Assembly (NCBI GenBank): GCA_964522015.1
Contig: CAZFST010000002.1
Location: forward strand, 62,001 to 126,000
Source: QQWI01 sp964522015
GTDB taxonomy: Bacteria; Bacillota; Clostridia; Peptostreptococcales; Acidaminobacteraceae
Length of the DNA: 64,000 nt
Direction of reading: 5' to 3'
The notes beneath the pieces are model-generated. The model did no database searches, was not told the DNA's origin, and saw only the letters and a list, made by a program, of their open reading frames with translations. Positions 61,595-64,000 of the stretch are shown here, piece by piece (the stretch's first letter is position 1; every line of letters begins with the position of its first letter). The position numbers were made by a program, and so were the translations under genes.

Positions 61595-63418
61595 CTAAAT
61601 CTTATACCGCTTCAGTTCCGTTTTTAAATTCAAGCTCAAACCTTCTAATTCTTCAATGAAAATATTAAAATCACTTAATTGATCGCTAAATTCAGTGACA
61701 TTCGCGCTCATTTCTTCTGCGGAAGCAGAATTCTCTTGAGCAATTGCAGCCAAGGTGTGCATGTTTTCAAAAACACTGGTGATTTTGCCAGTTTCAGCTG
61801 AAAGTCGTAGTGAAATTTCAGCGATGCCAAGTGCAACATCTTTAATGCGATGAGTCGCTTGTTGATTGGCCATTGATACGTCACTCAGTGTGGTATTGCT
61901 GACTTCAAGGTGATTATACTGGGTAGATACCTGCCCAATAATATTATTCACATCACCCACAAATTGATTTAAGCTTGAGTTGATTGTATTAACAGCTTTT
62001 TTAGAGTTTTCTGCCAGTTGGCGAACTTCATCGGCAACGACTGCAAAACCCCGTCCGTGTTCACCTGCTCTGGCCGCCTCGATTGAAGCATTCAGGGCTA
62101 GTAAATTTGTCTGTTCAGCGATTGCCTCTACAGCAGATACGATTTGAATGATGTCCTTCACTTTGCTCGCCAATTCCTGCCCTTGCAAATTCACTTGAGA
62201 AAAGCTTTCTTTGACATCATTAAGCTTATTAGAAACCCCTAATAAATCATTAAATGAAGCTTCGATATTGCCAACGGCATCTTCAAGAAGATCCTTTCTC
62301 TCAATTTCCTCTTTTGAAATATGATTTAACATGTGAATATTGTCATTTAGAATGCCCACAGAACGTTCTGTTTCTTCCGCTTGATGTTGTGCGCCTTCGG
62401 CGACTTCTTGAACCGCTTGAGCAATCGTATCAGAAACGCCAGTTAACTTTACCACTACCCCTTTAAACTTCAGATTAAAGTTATGGATGTCATCCATACC
62501 ACCTTTAAACATAATGAAGTCAGATCTCATATTATCCTTAATCTTACTAACCTTTTTAAAGGTCTTTTCGTATTGATCCCCAGTGGTAACATACAAATTG
62601 CGATCAAACTGAAGCTGTCCCAACTGATCAAGTTCTTCAACCAGCCCGGCCACCGGCTTATTGACGATATTAGCAACAATGATCGTAATGATCATTGAAG
62701 AAATTCCAAGAAAAGGCGCCAAGAAGATATGAGGCATATCGCCAAATGCATTAGCGATAAATGTCATTAGCATGACCACTAAACCTGATGGCAATGCAAT
62801 TTTCAAGGGTACCGACTTAATAAAACCCAGAGAAAAAATCTTTGTTATTACATAATTCTTTTTCACTATATCTTCTTTTTCAGTTTTAATTCTAACCCGA
62901 AGAACATGTGTACCATCTGAGTCCTTGGATTTATCTAAGATTTCAACTTCAATTTTCTCATTAAAATAGGCTGCACACCCTTCTAATAAACCAAGAAAAT
63001 AATCAAAAAGTCCTCTTCTAGAACGGTAGGTCAGGGTAAATTCGTTCCCCGATATTTCTTCTGGCACCAGCCTTGGAGGTTTTGCACCAGTAATCATCTT
63101 GGTGAGATTAGCATGCACTAAATCCATCATCATCAAAAACCCTTTAAGAGAGGACCGTTCAAAAAAAGAAGGGAACCACTTTTGGAAGCTAGTTACATTG
63201 TTTCGACCGATTTCTCGCCACACATCTGCGACTGCCATGTTTTTTGATTTTGCAACGGCATCAATACCCCTAAAAATAGCTTGATCATCCACATTGTCGC
63301 TTGGCTTAATAATAAGATCCTCGCTCCAACCAGCGCTGCGATACATATCACTTAAAGCTTTAGCACCATAGATGCGTTCGATTGTTGACATCCAAACAGA
63401 AACAACAGTTCCTTTCAT
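61595..63418 (-). CDS. H-NOX heme-sensor methyl-accepting chemotaxis protein
   Basis: 607-residue chemoreceptor. Residues 1-185 are an H-NOX domain: heme ligand H102 (MMMDLVHANLTKM), Y131-S133-R135 (YRSRR) for heme propionates, P115, and distal-pocket W9, N74 and Y140, all at the numbers used in the Thermoanaerobacter tengcongensis O2-binding H-NOX. Two membrane helices (about 200-255) follow, then the MCP signalling coiled coil with AIAEQTNLLALNASIEAARA and GRGFAVVADEVRQLAENS. The membrane order gives a cytoplasmic H-NOX. AGGGGTGG precedes ATG 63418. Confidence 0.95.
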   Translation of the reverse strand: MKGTVVSVWMSTIERIYGAKALSDMYRSAGWSEDLIIKPSDNVDDQAIFRGIDAVAKSKNMAVADVWREIGRNNVTSFQKWFPSFFERSSLKGFLMMMDLVHANLTKMITGAKPPRLVPEEISGNEFTLTYRSRRGLFDYFLGLLEGCAAYFNEKIEVEILDKSKDSDGTHVLRVRIKTEKEDIVKKNYVITKIFSLGFIKSVPLKIALPSGLVVMLMTFIANAFGDMPHIFLAPFLGISSMIITIIVANIVNKPVAGLVEELDQLGQLQFDRNLYVTTGDQYEKTFKKVSKIKDNMRSDFIMFKGGMDDIHNFNLKFKGVVVKLTGVSDTIAQAVQEVAEGAQHQAEETERSVGILNDNIHMLNHISKEEIERKDLLEDAVGNIEASFNDLLGVSNKLNDVKESFSQVNLQGQELASKVKDIIQIVSAVEAIAEQTNLLALNASIEAARAGEHGRGFAVVADEVRQLAENSKKAVNTINSSLNQFVGDVNNIIGQVSTQYNHLEVSNTTLSDVSMANQQATHRIKDVALGIAEISLRLSAETGKITSVFENMHTLAAIAQENSASAEEMSANVTEFSDQLSDFNIFIEELEGLSLNLKTELKRYKI

Positions 63419-63531
63419 TTTGCCACCCCTCAGAATTAGTTTTGCATTTATGCTTAGTACACCTTATATACCACTCTAGTATACTCTCAAACCTTGACCT
63501 AGTCATCTCCTGAGAATTTTGTTAATCCAAT

Positions 63532-63592
63532 GATAACATTTTTGACAATGTAACGATAACAAACTTGACAACATAACATTTTATGATACTAT
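63532..63592 (+). promoter_or_regulatory. Peroxiredoxin promoter in a 23-bp tandem repeat
   Basis: Two 23-bp units (63532-63554 and 63555-63577) share GATAACA, TTGACAA and TAAC. Both contain TTGACA; the second (63565-63570) with TACTAT 16 bp on forms a sigma-A promoter for the downstream gene. Confidence 0.7.
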
Positions 63593-63627
63593 TAGTATAT
63601 AACAAATACAAAAGGAGACTTACTATA

Positions 63628-64000
63628 ATGAGATTAGTTGCAAACAAAGCGCCACATTTTTCAATGGCTACTGTGGATGGAAAAGGTCAAGAATTTAGTC
63701 GTGTATCATCGGATGATTATCAAGGCAAATGGCTTGTATTGTTCTTTTACCCATTGGATTTCACATTTGTATGCCCAACAGAAATCACAGGATTTTCAAA
63801 ACGTTATCAGGAATTTAAAGACCTTGGTGCTGATATCTTAGGTGTTAGCGTTGACAGTGAGCACTCCCATAGAGCTTGGATCAATGGAGACCTTGGCCAA
63901 CTAGCCTTTCCTTTAGCTGCTGATTTGACTAAAAAAGTTTCAAGAGATTATGGGGTTTTATTAGAAGATGCAGGTATTGCTTTGAGAGGTCTATTTATTA
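63628..64000 (+). CDS. Peroxiredoxin (AhpC/Prx type), N-terminal part (runs off right edge)
   Basis: Reduces peroxides with thiols. The visible ~124 residues begin MRLVANKAPHFSMATVDGKG and hold FFYPLDFTFVCPTEITGFSK with the peroxidatic Cys, then VSVDSEHSHRAW and FPLAADLTKKVSRDYGV. AAGGAG precedes ATG 63628. The resolving Cys region is beyond the window, so typical 2-Cys status is not proven. Confidence 0.95.
   Translation, partial: MRLVANKAPHFSMATVDGKGQEFSRVSSDDYQGKWLVLFFYPLDFTFVCPTEITGFSKRYQEFKDLGADILGVSVDSEHSHRAWINGDLGQLAFPLAADLTKKVSRDYGVLLEDAGIALRGLFI

Noticed and set aside
1..64000. Prophage, transposon or defence island
   Set aside because: No integrase, transposase, restriction or toxin-antitoxin gene was recognised, and gene content and order look chromosomal throughout.

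Overview
This 64 kb window looks like chromosome from an anaerobic, low-to-moderate-GC Firmicute of the class Clostridia. The evidence is a butyrate kinase under a sigma-54 promoter, thiolase, Rex, glutamate dehydrogenase, a 55-residue clostridial 2[4Fe-4S] ferredoxin, SpoVG, a Bacillus-type PurR, CdaA/CdaR, a CIRCE-controlled groESL operon and GG(A)GG ribosome binding sites before almost every gene. The gene set fits an amino-acid or butyrate fermenting member of the Fusibacter/Acidaminobacter neighbourhood, but genus is inference only. No phage, transposase, CRISPR array, rRNA or tRNA was recognised.

Layout. 1-8.3 kb (minus): purR-spoVG-glmU-prs (the Bacillus order without yabJ), then cdaA-cdaR, then a PAS-PAS-AAA-Fis sigma-54 activator with butyrate kinase just downstream behind its own -24/-12 promoter and paired upstream palindromes. 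8.4-16 kb: murC (+), then lspA, cardiolipin synthase, trmB, pyrE and a tandem nitroreductase (-), then a beta-CASP metallo-beta-lactamase (+). 16-24.2 kb (minus): CheX/CheY-like pair, ribU behind an FMN riboswitch, tpx, a thiamine-precursor ABC transporter behind a TPP riboswitch, groESL behind CIRCE. 24.2-36 kb (minus): EAL-HDOD protein, DUF554, 8-oxoguanine glycosylase, YvyF-like zinc/HTH protein, PucR regulator, cobT behind a cobalamin riboswitch, gdhA, a P-loop/Asp23 fusion, then ferredoxin (+), and thiolase-MarR and rex (-). 36-40 kb (plus): ABC-F protein, GNAT, HTH-DUF805. 40-46 kb (minus): Gly/Met-rich secreted DUF2680-type protein, OmpR/kinase pair, and the tsaE-tsaB-rimI-tsaD cluster for tRNA t6A. 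46-47.3 kb (plus): YwnB/YwnA-like NAD(P)-binding protein and Rrf2 regulator behind an operator-covered consensus promoter. 47-63.4 kb (minus): Mpv17-like protein, tex, secA-prfB (with the programmed frameshift), DUF5317, a PAS kinase-like protein, a RecB-nuclease/XPD-helicase fusion, lytic transglycosylase, TauE/SafE, and an H-NOX chemoreceptor. A peroxiredoxin (+) runs off the right edge.

Themes. Three riboswitches (FMN, TPP, B12) each precede an intrinsic terminator and a vitamin uptake or salvage gene. Oxygen and redox handling recurs: Rex, Tpx, Prx, Ogg, nitroreductase, and an H-NOX receptor that keeps every distal-pocket residue of the O2-binding Thermoanaerobacter protein.

Most unusual observations: a GlmU whose uridyltransferase half has lost its catalytic motif while the acetyltransferase half is intact; a two-copy interspersed palindromic element with a conserved interior near 38.2 and 39.9 kb; and a recurrent pattern of two to three tandem 22-26 bp repeats in at least five unrelated intergenic regions.
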